Under the pieces are notes generated by a model. The model ran no database searches and had not been told where the DNA came from. It saw nothing but the letters and a program-made list of their open reading frames with translations. 64,000 bases of DNA. Source: CADEED01 sp963711635 (GTDB lineage Bacteria > Pseudomonadota > Gammaproteobacteria > Steroidobacterales > Steroidobacteraceae). The position numbers were made by a program, and so were the translations under genes. Location: contig CAVQEZ010000031.1 of assembly GCA_963711635.1 (NCBI GenBank), positions 1-64,000 on the forward strand, written 5' to 3'. Positions 47,840 through 56,582 of this stretch are shown here, in pieces. How positions within the stretch are numbered: the first letter of the stretch is position 1; every line of letters starts with the position of its first letter.

Positions 47840-48266
47840 ATGGCGAACACTCAACTATCCACGTCGACATCGTCAGCGCCGAAGGCGAGATCTTCAGCGG
47901 TGCCGCGTCCATGGTGTTCGCGCCCGGTTCGCAGGGCGAGCTCGGTATCGCGCCGCGCCATGCGCCGCTGCTGACGCTGCTCAAGGCCGGCGAAGTGCGC
48001 GTGCAGACCGCCGGAAGGTGCCGAGCAGCACTTCTTCGTGGGCGGCGGAGCGCTCGAAGATCCAGCCGAACAAGGTCACGGTGCTCGCCGACACCGCCTT
48101 GCGCGCCAAGGATCTGGATGAAGCGGCGGCGCTGGCCGCCAAGCAGCGCGCCGAAGATACTTTGCGCGGTGCAACGGACAAGGTTACGCAGGCGGAAGCT
48201 CTCAAGGAAATCGTCCGCATGACCGAACAGGTCAAGATGATCCAGCGGTTGCGCAAGGGTAAGTAG
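47840..48266 (+). CDS. atpC: ATP synthase subunit epsilon, frameshifted
   Basis: Regulatory subunit of about 141 residues: IHVDIVSAEGEIFSGAASMV, GELGIAPRHAPLLTLLKAGE, then HFFVGGGALE and QPNKVTVLADTALRAKDLDE with a C-terminal helical hairpin to MIQRLRKGK. Shifts near 47855, 48015 and 48055. Last gene of the atp operon; no terminator hairpin with a T-run was seen downstream. Confidence 0.92.
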
Positions 48267-48392
48267 CACGCGCGGTCGATTGGATTCCATGCGGGGCCAT
48301 CCGGCGCCGCAACAACCATCAGTGAGCCCGGTGTGGTGATGCATTCGCATTCCTTGCGGCGCACACTCGCGGGCAGGTGTTCCATGAGAGCC

Positions 48393-48818
48393 ATGAAGGA
48401 TTTCGAGCAGGTCGGTTCGCGCGGCTTCTACCGGCCGATCGCGCAGGTGACGTTCGAGCAGGCCGTCGACATGGTCGCCGAGGCCATGATGACCGCGCGC
48501 GAGTTCGGGCTGGCCGACCTGCTGGTCAACACCACCGGTCTCACGGGATTCACGCCGCCGAGCGTGTTCGCGCGCTACAACATGGCCACGAGGTGGGCGC
48601 AAAGCGCCGGCGCCGCGTTGCGCACCGCCCTGGTGGCGCGACCGGAGCTCATCGATTCGCAGAAGATCGGCATACTCATGCTGCAGAACCGAGGTGCCAC
48701 CGGTGACGTGTTCGCGAACGAAGCCGACGCACTGATCTGGCTGGACGCGCGGCTCGGCCCCGGGCAGCGCACGCCCAGTTTCCTCAATCGCGCGCGTATC
48801 GAGGATCCGGAAACATGA
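48393..48818 (+). CDS. Unknown protein, tandem paralogue 1 (STAS/SpoIIAA-like size)
   Basis: A 141-residue soluble protein with no signal or membrane segment. FEQVGSRGFYRPIAQVTFEQ, LADLLVNTTGLTGFTPPSVF and QKIGILMLQNRGATGDVFAN alternate strands and helices like the SpoIIAA-like STAS/SEC14 fold. It is clearly homologous along its length to the next gene. The start MKDF is chosen by alignment to that paralogue (MTGF); ATGs at 48384 and 48333 are alternatives. Follows atpC by 126 nt. Function unknown. Confidence 0.72.
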   Translation: MKDFEQVGSRGFYRPIAQVTFEQAVDMVAEAMMTAREFGLADLLVNTTGLTGFTPPSVFARYNMATRWAQSAGAALRTALVARPELIDSQKIGILMLQNRGATGDVFANEADALIWLDARLGPGQRTPSFLNRARIEDPET

Positions 48819-49231
48819 CCGGCTTCGAAATCGTCGCGACACGCGGGTTCTACCATCCTGTCGGCCGCGTGACATTCGAGCAGGGAGTCGAGCTGATCAC
48901 TCGGGCGCTGTTGCGGGCCCGCGCGCTGGGTCTGGAAGACATCGTGGTGAACATCACGGGTCTCAGCGGCTTCGACCCGCCCGGAGTTTTCGAACGGTAC
49001 GACATGGTCATCAAGTGGGTGAAATGCGTCCGTACGTTCCTGCGCGTGGCGTTCGTCGCGCAATCCGGGTTCATCGATGTACAGAAGATCGGCATGCTCA
49101 TCGCGCAGAATCGTGGCATGAGCGCCGACGTGTTCGCATCGGAAGCGGCCGCGCTGGCCTGGCTGGATGCGCGTCTGGCACGGCGGGACATCAGGCCGAT
49201 GCTGGCCAGCATCCCGCCTCCGGGGAACTGA
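48815..49231 (+). CDS. Unknown protein, tandem paralogue 2
   Basis: A 138-residue homologue of the gene before it: FEIVATRGFYHPVGRVTFEQ, EDIVVNITGLSGFDPPGVFE, YDMVIKWVKCVRTFLRVAFV, DVQKIGMLIAQNRGMSADVF. Identity looks close to one half in the core. ATGA overlap with paralogue 1 means coupled translation. The pair probably forms a heteromer or diverged after duplication. A SpoIIAA-like fold is my inference. Confidence 0.75.
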   Translation: MTGFEIVATRGFYHPVGRVTFEQGVELITRALLRARALGLEDIVVNITGLSGFDPPGVFERYDMVIKWVKCVRTFLRVAFVAQSGFIDVQKIGMLIAQNRGMSADVFASEAAALAWLDARLARRDIRPMLASIPPPGN

Positions 49232-49232
49232 C

Positions 49233-49862
49233 TTGTCCGGTTCGCCTGCGCCGCTGCCAGCCGGCAATTTCTCCGAATGGCTGCGCGCCATGCGCAGTGC
49301 GCTCGCCGGCGGACCGGGCATGCAGGTGGCCTGCGGCGAATGCGTGGGCTGCTGCACCTCCTCGTACTTCATCAAGGTCCGCGCGCGGGAAAGCGAGGCG
49401 CTGAGCCGGATTCCTTCCGGCAACCTGCGCGACTCTCCGGATGAGCCCGGCACGAAGCTCATGGGCTATGACGCCCAGGGGCACTGCCCGATGTTCCGCG
49501 GCGGATGCACTATCTACTCGCACCGCCCGGATACCTGCCGCAGCTACGACTGCCGCGTGTTCGCGGCCAGTGGCATGGATGCCGGCTCCGGCCGCAGCGT
49601 CATCAACGAGCGCGTCGCGCGCTGGCGCTTCGACTATGCCGATGAGTCCGGCCGGCGGGAACATCGCGCCGTGACGGCCGCGGCCAGCTTCCTGCGCCAG
49701 CATCCGGTGCGATTCCCGGGCGGGCACGTGCCATCGCGCGCCGCGGAAATCGCAGTGCTGGCGGTGAAGGCCTACCCGGTGTTCATGAGGCCGACCACCA
49801 GCCACGAAGACACGGTTGCTGGCATCATCGAGGCGTGCAGGACCTTCGATAAGCAAATTTGA
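49233..49862 (+). CDS. YkgJ family cysteine-cluster protein
   Basis: A 209-residue protein of the zinc or Fe-S binding YkgJ/FliB-like family. The cluster motif is QVACGECVGCCTSSYF (C-x2-C-x2-CC) followed by HCPMFRGGCTIYSHRPDTCR and SYDCRVFAA, giving eight conserved Cys in total. It starts at TTG 49233, 1 nt after the previous stop, with a GGGGAA upstream; a later ATG would cut into the cluster-side helix. Family function is poorly defined. Confidence 0.82.
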   Translation: MSGSPAPLPAGNFSEWLRAMRSALAGGPGMQVACGECVGCCTSSYFIKVRARESEALSRIPSGNLRDSPDEPGTKLMGYDAQGHCPMFRGGCTIYSHRPDTCRSYDCRVFAASGMDAGSGRSVINERVARWRFDYADESGRREHRAVTAAASFLRQHPVRFPGGHVPSRAAEIAVLAVKAYPVFMRPTTSHEDTVAGIIEACRTFDKQI

Positions 49863-49864
49863 AC

Positions 49865-50281
49865 ATGCCTCCTCTCAGCTACCGGGCGATCGGCATCGCG
49901 TTCGCGGCCGAACTCGTCGTCGACTTCGTCATCAGCATGTTCGTATTCAGTTTCTTCGCCGGCGACCTCTTGTCACCGGACATGGCCGAGGGCGAGTTCG
50001 ACACGGTGGTGCGCAAGGTCATGGCGACCACGGCCTACGTGCCCTGGATGATGGTGTTCGGCACGGCCACCACCGTCGGCGGCGCCTACCTGGCGGCGCG
50101 CATCGCCAAGCGGATTCCGTACTACCATGGCCTGGCGATGGGCATCGTCGGCATGCTGTTCATCGTGATCACCTGGGACGGCGGGCTCGTCTGGCCGAAT
50201 GTTCTCGGCCTGCTGATCACCATCCCCGCGTCGCTGTTCGGCGCGCACCTGGCCAGGCGGCACATGCCGGAGGAGTCGTGA
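49865..50281 (+). CDS. Unknown four-helix membrane protein
   Basis: A 138-residue protein with four hydrophobic segments: YRAIGIAFAAELVVDFVISM, PWMMVFGTATTVGGAYLAAR, GLAMGIVGMLFIVITW and LGLLITIPASLFGAHLARR. Periplasmic loop GDLLSPDMAEGEFDT is acidic. No family recognised. The stop overlaps the next start (TGATG), so it is coexpressed with the lipoprotein below. Confidence 0.7.
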   Translation: MPPLSYRAIGIAFAAELVVDFVISMFVFSFFAGDLLSPDMAEGEFDTVVRKVMATTAYVPWMMVFGTATTVGGAYLAARIAKRIPYYHGLAMGIVGMLFIVITWDGGLVWPNVLGLLITIPASLFGAHLARRHMPEES

Positions 50282-50610
50282 TGAAAAAATTGCTGCTGGC
50301 CATGGCCATGACAATGGCAATGTCCGCTGGGCTCGTGGCCTGCAGCTCCGATCAGCCCGAGCCACCCAAGATAGTCACCGAGCTGGCCGTGTCGATCGAC
50401 GCCGCCAACAACTGCTCTCTGGAGAACGCGCCGGTGCAGTGCGAGCGGGTCGCCGAGGTCATCAAGACCCGCTATCCCACTTCGAAACCGCGCGTCGACA
50501 TCTGCCTGGACAAGCAGGCCCGCTACGAAGCCGCGGTCGAAGTCATGAACTCGGTGAGCGCCGCGGGACTCACCGTCGGCAATTTCGACTGCGGGAAAAC
50601 GAGCGGCTGA
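50281..50610 (+). CDS. Small lipoprotein with ExbD/TolR-like periplasmic domain
   Basis: A 109-residue lipoprotein: MKKLLLAMAMTMAMSAGLVA followed by C (lipobox LVAC). The mature part has the order of the ExbD/TolR periplasmic domain: ELAVSIDAANNCSLENAPVQ, CERVAEVIKTRYPTSKPRVD, ICLDKQARYEAAVEVMNSVS and AAGLTVGNFDCG. ExbD normally hangs from a transmembrane helix with an Asp; here a lipid anchor replaces it, and four Cys could form disulfides. Assignment is by pattern only. Confidence 0.6.
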   Translation: MKKLLLAMAMTMAMSAGLVACSSDQPEPPKIVTELAVSIDAANNCSLENAPVQCERVAEVIKTRYPTSKPRVDICLDKQARYEAAVEVMNSVSAAGLTVGNFDCGKTSG

Positions 50611-50611
50611 A

Positions 50612-51157
50612 ATGCCCCGCTACGTCGCGCTGTTCCGGGGCATCAACGTGGGCAAGGCCAAGCGCATCGCCATGGCCGACCTGCGCACGCTGCTGGAGAA
50701 GCTCGGCTACACCGACGTCAAGACATTGCTCAACAGCGGCAACGCGGTATTCACCGGCGCGGCCGGCGCGGCAAACAAACATGCCGAGCGCATCCGCGCG
50801 GCGGTCGCCAGGCAGCTCGGCGTGGATGCGTTGGTCATCGTCAAGTCCGCGCAGGACGTCGCCGGCATCATCGCCGACAACAAGTTCGAGAAGCTGGCGT
50901 CGGATCATTCGCGTCTGCTCGTGGCCGTGACCGACGCGGGCAGCGCCCTTGCGGGACTCAAGCCGCTGGCCGCGAAGGATTGGGGGCGGGAGAAAGTGCA
51001 CGTGGGCAAGCACGGGGCGCTGATCTGGTGTGCGAACGGGATCCTGGAAAGCCAGGCCCTGACCGCGGTGCTCAAGGGCCTCGAGGGCCGCGGCACCACC
51101 CGCAATTGGGCGACGCTCAACAAGATCCACCTTCTGTTGCAGACGGACGGTAGCTAG
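50612..51157 (+). CDS. DUF1697 family protein
   Basis: A 181-residue cytoplasmic protein. MPRYVALFRGINVGKAKRIA, LEKLGYTDVKTLLNSGNAVF and TTRNWATLNKIHLLL are the standard DUF1697 blocks. Function unknown; members occur widely as single genes. Starts 1 nt after the lipoprotein stop. Confidence 0.92.
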   Translation: MPRYVALFRGINVGKAKRIAMADLRTLLEKLGYTDVKTLLNSGNAVFTGAAGAANKHAERIRAAVARQLGVDALVIVKSAQDVAGIIADNKFEKLASDHSRLLVAVTDAGSALAGLKPLAAKDWGREKVHVGKHGALIWCANGILESQALTAVLKGLEGRGTTRNWATLNKIHLLLQTDGS

Positions 51158-51234
51158 CGCCGGACGGGCGGCGCGGGCCCGACGAACGGCCTGCGCGGGC
51201 CGACGGCGGACATCGACCTGAATTCACGGGCGCG

Positions 51235-51240
51235 TATATT
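51235..51240 (+). promoter_or_regulatory. -10-like TATATT before the 72-aa gene
   Basis: TATATT ends 8 nt before the ATG at 51249. A weak TCGACC (51213-51218) lies 16 nt upstream as a possible -35. Confidence 0.45.
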
Positions 51241-51248
51241 TGCGACCC

Positions 51249-51467
51249 ATGAGCCAGGGAATCGAAAACCACATCGACTGGACCGTGCCCTCGGCGCCCC
51301 GCGGCGATCGAGTCGGATCCGGGCTCGCGCGCAAGGCGCAGCCGAAACCCGCGCAGACCTCGAAGCGCAACGTCATGGATACGCTGCTCGGCGAGAACAA
51401 TCTCGCTGCCTACGACGCCGCGGGCGACGACCCCTACAACGCCACGGGCAGACACTTCCGCCGCTGA
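51249..51467 (+). CDS. Small unknown protein
   Basis: A 72-residue hydrophilic, probably disordered protein (MSQGIENHIDWTVPSAPRGD, later NVMDTLLGENNLAAYDAAGD and DPYNATGRHFRR). Its own promoter-like hexamer and 45-nt spacing to glmU support it being real. Not recognised. Confidence 0.55.
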   Translation: MSQGIENHIDWTVPSAPRGDRVGSGLARKAQPKPAQTSKRNVMDTLLGENNLAAYDAAGDDPYNATGRHFRR

Positions 51468-51497
51468 GCGAAGGCCCGCGTCGACTCCGGCCCCGGC

Positions 51498-51503
51498 TAT
51501 ACT
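51498..51503 (+). promoter_or_regulatory. -10-like TATACT before glmU
   Basis: TATACT ends 9 nt before the glmU ATG; the gap TCCGGGCCC has no Shine-Dalgarno. Confidence 0.45.
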
Positions 51504-51512
51504 TCCGGGCCC

Positions 51513-52881
51513 ATGAAGCTCGCCGTCGTCATTCTCGCTGCCGGTCAGGGCAAGCGAATGAAATCCGCTCTCCCCAAGGTATTGCAGCCGTTGGCCGGCC
51601 GGCCGCTGCTGCGGCATGTTGTTAGCCGCGCACGCCTGCTCGAGCCGGCATCCATCCACGTGGTTTACGGTCACGGCGGCGAGCAGGTACGCGCCGCCCT
51701 CGACGACGCGGACCTGCAATGGGCGCTGCAGGCCGAGCAGCTGGGCACCGGTCACGCGCTCATGCAGGCCATGCCCCAGGTTGCCGACGATGCGCTGGTG
51801 CTGGTGCTGTACGGCGACGTGCCGCTGGTCGACGCGCAGACGCTGCGGCAACTGATCGGATTCGCGGGGCCGAAGTCCATGGGCCTGCTGACCGTGATGC
51901 TGCAGGACCCCGCCGGTTATGGCCGCATCGTGCGCAAACGCGGTGCCATCCAGAAGATCGTCGAGCAGAAGGACGCGAATCGCGCGCAGCTGAAGATCCG
52001 CGAGGGCAACAGCGGCATCATGGCCGCGCCCGCCAAACTACTGCGCCGCTGGCTGGGCAAGCTGAAGAATGCCAACGCCCAGGGCGAGTACTACCTCACC
52101 GACATCATCGCGATGGCCGTCAGGGAAAAGGTGAAGGTCACTCCGCTGATTTCGCCGACGATGGCGCAGACGCTCGGCGTCAACGACAAGGTGCAGCTGG
52201 CCGAGCTCGAGGCCTTGTACCGCGCCGAACGCGCGCGCGAGCTGATGCTGGCGGGCGTGACGCTTGCGGATCCGGCGCGCATCGACGTGCGCGGCGAGGT
52301 CAGCGTCGGGCGCGATGTGTTCGTCGATGCCAACGTGCTGTTCGAAGGCAAGGTCACGCTCGGCGACAACGTTCGAATCGGCGCCAACGTGGTATTGCGC
52401 GACGTCAGCGTGGCCGCCGGCACGGTGATTCATCCCAATTCCATTCTCGAGCAGAGCGAAGTGGGTACGGACAACGCCATCGGACCCTTCGCGCGCGTGC
52501 GTCCCGGGTACCAAGACCGGCCGTGGCGTCCACGTCGGCAATTTCGTCGAGCTCAAGAAGACCGAGATCGGCGACGGCAGCAAGGCCAACCACCTCACGT
52601 ACCTCGGCGATGCCATCATCGGCAAGGGCGTGAACGTGGGCGCGGGCACCATCACCTGCAACTACGACGGCGTGAACAAGTCGCAGACCATCATCGAGGA
52701 CGGTGCGTTCATCGGCTCCGGCAACATGCTGGTGGCGCCGGTGCGCATCGGCAAGGACGCCACCACCGGCGCGGGCAGCACCATCACCAAGGATGCGCCG
52801 GCCGGACAGCTCTCACTGGCCCGCGGCAAACAGGTGGCGCTGGAAGGCTGGAAACGTCCCGTGAAGAAATCCAAAGGATGA
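51513..52881 (+). CDS. glmU: Bifunctional GlcNAc-1-P uridylyltransferase / GlcN-1-P acetyltransferase, frameshifted
   Basis: Makes UDP-GlcNAc, about 456 residues. Pyrophosphorylase domain: VVILAAGQGKRMKSALPKVL, ALQAEQLGTGHALMQAMP, LYGDVPLVD, NSGIMAAP and NAQGEYYLTDIIAMA. Left-handed beta-helix domain: hexapeptide repeats from VSVGRDVFVDANVLFEGKVT, ending with VGAGTITCNYDGVNKSQTII and GSGNMLVAPVRIGKD, including the acetyltransferase His region (in a shifted frame: KKTEIGDGSKANHLTYLGDA). Shifts near 52505 and 52625. Supplies substrate from the glmS pathway located 8 kb downstream. Confidence 0.96.
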
Positions 52882-52888
52882 GGCAGTC

Positions 52889-53272
52889 ATGAACGGAGCA
52901 CTCTGGGTGGAGATCAGCGGGGACATCATCATCGCGCGCCTGCGCGGCGAGCCCACGGTGGAACTGCTGCAGGAATGCCAGGCGCAGGTGGTGCAGCTGG
53001 CGCGTGAAGCCGGCCGCGCGCGAGTGCTCTACGACGTGCTCGAGATGCATCCGCCGCACGTGGACGTGCCCTGGTCGCAGCGCGAGCTCGACGAAAAGCT
53101 CGGCGACCTGTACCTGCGGCGCGCGATCGTCGTACCGACCGCCAAGCTCGCCTACCTGTCGCGCCTCGCGTTCGGCGAAGGCGACTATCGCGTGTTCTAC
53201 AACGACATCGCGGCTGCCGTGAAGTGGCTCACCGAGACGCCGCTGCCGGCGAGGCTGACGAGCGTCAAGTAG
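52889..53272 (+). CDS. SpoIIAA/STAS-like small protein
   Basis: A 127-residue soluble protein: MNGALWVEISGDIIIARLRG, EPTVELLQECQAQVVQLARE, AGRARVLYDVLEMHP, then IVVPTAKLAYLSRLAFG and YRVFYNDIAAAVKWLTE. The order matches the SpoIIAA-like or STAS fold often found as isolated genes; loosely similar in plan to the pair at 48.4-49.2 kb. Its last 8 nt overlap the 3' end of the convergent gene. Confidence 0.66.
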   Translation: MNGALWVEISGDIIIARLRGEPTVELLQECQAQVVQLAREAGRARVLYDVLEMHPPHVDVPWSQRELDEKLGDLYLRRAIVVPTAKLAYLSRLAFGEGDYRVFYNDIAAAVKWLTETPLPARLTSVK

Positions 53273-54067
53273 CCGCGTCGCCGATGGCGCGGTGTTTGAA
53301 GGCCTCCCAGCCCGGCGGTGTCATGTCGCCGGCGGACTCCAGCGTCATTTTCACGTCGTCGTAACCGGGCTCATCGCCTACCGGCAGCTCGAACTCCACT
53401 AGCAACCCGCTGCGCGCATCGCTCCACCAGGTGCCTTGCTTGCCCTCGAGCCCGGGGCCACCGATCGAATAGCGCCGCACGGCGCGGCCGTTTCGCTCCT
53501 CGTTGCCTTCGAAGCGCATGACCACTTCGCCGATCTCCGCCACGCGCGGCGTATCGCCGTAAACGTAGTCGGTGCGCCAGAAGCTGAGACCGCGCGTGGG
53601 ATCGCGGAGATGCGGCAGCGTGAGACTCAGGCTGGTGAAGTCGAAGTCGTAGCTGTGCCAGGGCCAGTGCCGCAGCGTGATGGGTGACTGCGTGATGGAC
53701 GTGGAGAGCTGCTCGCCGGTTACCTCGAGGGTGGCGCGCCGTTCCGGCGTCGCGCCGCGCTGCAGATGCCAGGCTTCGAAGCGCCGCACCGAAAACCTGG
53801 GCCAGTCCATTTCGGCGAGCACCAGCGTGGCCTCGTCGCCGCCTTCGGTCCCACTTGAGCGCCTCGACGCGATCGATGGCCGGCACGTACACGCTGATGC
53901 TGGCGGCGTGGCTGCCGTCGCGGTTGGACTTGGAGTAGTGGAACACTCGACCCACGGGGACTCTGGCAGCGTCGAACTGCAGGCTGCCCGGCCTGCGTGA
54001 AAGCGGGCGGCGCACACGCAACCAGGGCGGCGAACAGCAGGCCGACGAACAGGGGACGGTGTTTCAT
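53265..54067 (-). CDS. Unknown exported beta-rich protein, frameshifted
   Basis: About 267 residues with an N-terminal export signal (MKHRPLFVGLLFAALVACAP; the AC may be a lipobox). The mature part is strand-rich: VPVGRVFHYSKSNRDGSHAA, EMDWPRFSVRRFEAWHLQRG, YDFDFTSLSLTLPHLRDPTR, IGEVVMRFEGNEERNGRAVR and WWSDARSGLLVEFELPVGDE. This pattern recalls DUF3108/LolA-like lipid-binding barrels, but I cannot assign it. Shifts near 53850 and 54000. Convergent overlap of 8 nt with its neighbour. Confidence 0.62.
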
Positions 54068-54113
54068 GCCGTTGAGACTGGCGCGCCAGCCATGCGGTTG
54101 CAGGCTCATTCGC

Positions 54114-54119
54114 TACACT
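54114..54119 (+). promoter_or_regulatory. -10-like TACACT before the Nudix gene
   Basis: TACACT ends 6 nt before the ATG at 54126; no Shine-Dalgarno in TCCTTC. Confidence 0.4.
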
Positions 54120-54125
54120 TCCTTC

Positions 54126-55076
54126 ATGCCCTTGGCCCGTTTCGTCGCCTTCCACGAAATCTCCGAACACGATGCCGCCAGCGTATCGCCCACCTATGCG
54201 GTGATGATGGCGCACAGCCAGAAGGGCGTGGTGCTGGTGCTGAGCCGGTTCCGCAAGGTGTGGGAATTGCCGGGCGGAGCCATCGATCCCGGCGAGTCGC
54301 CGCGCCAGGCCGCGATTCGCGAGCTCGTCGAGGAGTCGGGTTGCGTGGCGCGCGAGACACGCTGGCTCGGAATCGTCGAAGTCAATGACGGCCGGCCACA
54401 TTTCGGCGCGCTGCTGTACTGCGAAGTGGACCAGGTACCCGAGGACTTCTCGAATGCCGAAACCGTGGCGATCGATTACTGGAGCGCGGCGGGGCCGCCG
54501 GCGCCGCTCGGAGAGCCGGACGAGGCGGTGCTGAGAAAGTTCGCCCCAATTTTCGATGGACGGGTGCGTGGCACAATGCCGCCCATGCAAGCCACGCTCA
54601 ACGCGCTCGCGGCCTTTCCCGCGGAGCTCGAAAAGCACTACGCCGCGTTTCCGCCCGGGTACGTGAACTGGTCGCCGCCATCCTGGGACGGCGTGCCCAG
54701 CGAGGCATTCACGGCCATCGAGCAGATCTGCCACGTGCGTGACATCGAGATCGAGGGCTACCAGGTGCGCTTCCGGCGCACGCTCGACGAGGACACGCCG
54801 GAACTGCCGTCCATCGACAGCGAAGCCCTCGCGAAGCAACGCGACTACGCCCGCAGCGACACCAGGCGCGTGTTCGCGGAGATTCACGCGGCGCGTGCGC
54901 AGACACTGGCGTTGCTGCACGGGCTCGACGCCGCGCACTTGCGGCGGCCGGCAATGTTCGAAGGTTATGGGCGCGTGACCTTGCGCGGCCTGGTGCACTA
55001 TCTGTGCAGTCACGATCAGCAACATCTCTCGGGCCTGCAATGGTTGTTAGGCAAGATCGACGCGGCGCGCGCGTGA
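54126..55076 (+). CDS. Nudix hydrolase fused in frame to a DinB-like domain
   Basis: One open frame of 316 residues. Residues 1-150 form a Nudix domain with the box GGAIDPGESPRQAAIRELVE ending in ESG (GX5EX7REUXEEXGU). Residues 154-316 form a DinB/DUF664-like four-helix bundle: MQATLNALAAFPAELEKHYA, ICHVRDIEIEGYQVRFRRTL and LRGLVHYLCSHDQQHLSGLQ carry the three metal-binding His. An in-frame ATG at 54585 with a CACAAT hexamer upstream would be a natural start for a separate DinB gene, so the fusion could come from a missing stop through an indel. Confidence 0.72.
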   Translation: MPLARFVAFHEISEHDAASVSPTYAVMMAHSQKGVVLVLSRFRKVWELPGGAIDPGESPRQAAIRELVEESGCVARETRWLGIVEVNDGRPHFGALLYCEVDQVPEDFSNAETVAIDYWSAAGPPAPLGEPDEAVLRKFAPIFDGRVRGTMPPMQATLNALAAFPAELEKHYAAFPPGYVNWSPPSWDGVPSEAFTAIEQICHVRDIEIEGYQVRFRRTLDEDTPELPSIDSEALAKQRDYARSDTRRVFAEIHAARAQTLALLHGLDAAHLRRPAMFEGYGRVTLRGLVHYLCSHDQQHLSGLQWLLGKIDAARA

Positions 55077-55576
55077 GGCGCGGGGTGCTCATCATCGCGG
55101 CACTGGCGGGCGCCGGACTCGCGCAGGCGGCCGGGACCTGGTGTCTGGGGCTGGGCGCACTCGGCCCGGTGCGAACCGGCATGTCGGCCGAAGCGGTGCT
55201 GCGCCTCGCGGACTGGCCGGGCATGGAACGGCACAAGCCGGCCGACGAGTGCTGGTACCTGCATTACGACGGACAGGGTTCGGACTTCGACCTCATGATC
55301 ATCAAGGATCGCGTGGTTCGCATCGAGCTCAAGGGCGCTTCGAAACTGCATACCCTGAGCGGCGCGCGTATCGGCAGCAGCGAGGCCGAGCTCGAGCGGT
55401 TGTATGGCAGGAAGTTGGACATTCAGCCGCACAAGTACGATCCGGATGGCCACACCATCACCTACCGCTCGGCGGACGGCGAGTACGGACTGCGCTTCGA
55501 AACCTCGCGCGGCCAGGTGAAAGCCATCCAGTCAGGACCCTGGGAGCATCTGCACTATGTCGAGGGTTGTGGTTAG
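55073..55576 (+). CDS. Unknown exported protein
   Basis: A 167-residue protein with a signal peptide (RRGVLIIAALAGAGLAQAAG). Mature part: LGLGALGPVRTGMSAEAVLR, CWYLHYDGQGSDFDLMIIKD, RVVRIELKGASKLHTLSGAR and IGSSEAELERLYGRKLDIQP, a duplicated strand-helix motif (GPVRTGMSAEAV / SGARIGSSEAEL) seen in SmpA/BamE-like secreted domains. GTG start overlaps the previous stop (GTGA). Family not named with certainty. Confidence 0.7.
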   Translation: MRRGVLIIAALAGAGLAQAAGTWCLGLGALGPVRTGMSAEAVLRLADWPGMERHKPADECWYLHYDGQGSDFDLMIIKDRVVRIELKGASKLHTLSGARIGSSEAELERLYGRKLDIQPHKYDPDGHTITYRSADGEYGLRFETSRGQVKAIQSGPWEHLHYVEGCG

Positions 55577-56582
55577 GAGCCTGTTGCTGGCGATGCTGAA
55601 CGTGGCAAAGGCGCTCGCGGCCGACGGAACGGCCGCGACCGAAGATTTCAAAGTGCCGGCGTCCGACGCGGGCATCCAGCTGCATCTGCACAACAAGCAT
55701 CCTGTAGTGGCCGGCCCCAATCTCCGCCGGCACGTCGTATTGTTCGTGCACGGCGCGACATTCCCGGCGAGCAGTACCTTCGACGTTGCGCTGCCGGGTC
55801 CCGATTCGACGCATGTCAGCTGGATGGACGAATTCGCCCGCCAAGGCTTCGACGTGTATGCGCTCGATATCCGCGGCTATGGGGGCTCGACGCGTCCGCC
55901 AGCCATGTCCCAGCCGCCGGAGGCCAATGCCCCGTTCGCGCGCGCGGCCGACGCGGTGCGCGACATCGGCGCGGCCGTGGATTTCATCCTCGCGCGCCGC
56001 AAGTCCAACGGAATCACATTGATCGGCTGGTCCTGGGGAACCACCACCACCGCGGCCTACGCGGCGCAGAGCCCGGACAAGGTGCGGGCGCTGGTCCTGG
56101 TTTCGCCCGTGTGGCTGGGCGTGCAACCACCGCCGTTTCGCGGCGCGTATCGCACCAGCACGCGCGAGTCGGCGCGCGCCTTCGCCGTCTCGGGCATTCC
56201 CAAGGACCGGGTCGAGGAGATCGCGCCGCTGGCGAGTTTCGATGCCTGGTGGGCGGCCACGCTAGCTACCGATCCTGAGGGAGCCAGGCAGTCGCCGCCC
56301 GTGGTGCGTTCACCGAACGGTGTCCTGCAGGACTTCAAGGAGCTGTGGGCCGCGGGCCGGCCAAACTACGATCCGGCGAAAATCCTGGCGCCGACGTTGC
56401 TGCTGGTGGGCGAGTGGGACGTGGTCACGCCGCCGGCGATGGCGCAGGGGCTGTTCACGCAGCTCACGAATGCGCGCGAGCGCCGGCTGATACAGTTTTC
56501 GGAAGCCACGCATTTCCTGATCATCGAAAAACACCGCATGCGGCTGATACGCGAAGTGCAGAATTTCCTCGATGAGCGCTGA
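55557..56582 (+). CDS. Exported alpha/beta hydrolase
   Basis: A 341-residue hydrolase with a possible short signal (SRVVVRSLLLAMLNVAKALA). Oxyanion loop VVLFVHGATFPASSTFD, YALDIRGYGGSTRPP, nucleophile elbow TLIGWSWGTTTTAAYAAQ, Asp in LLLVGEWDVVTPP and His in SEATHFLIIEKHR. Substrate unknown. It overlaps the previous gene by 20 nt and the next by 11 nt, a compact operon. Confidence 0.88.
   Translation: MSRVVVRSLLLAMLNVAKALAADGTAATEDFKVPASDAGIQLHLHNKHPVVAGPNLRRHVVLFVHGATFPASSTFDVALPGPDSTHVSWMDEFARQGFDVYALDIRGYGGSTRPPAMSQPPEANAPFARAADAVRDIGAAVDFILARRKSNGITLIGWSWGTTTTAAYAAQSPDKVRALVLVSPVWLGVQPPPFRGAYRTSTRESARAFAVSGIPKDRVEEIAPLASFDAWWAATLATDPEGARQSPPVVRSPNGVLQDFKELWAAGRPNYDPAKILAPTLLLVGEWDVVTPPAMAQGLFTQLTNARERRLIQFSEATHFLIIEKHRMRLIREVQNFLDER

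Noticed and set aside
53265..55040. A 591-codon minus-strand frame spanning the Nudix-DinB region
   Set aside because: Only its 3' half matches the exported beta-rich protein; the 5' half is antisense to a convincing Nudix gene.
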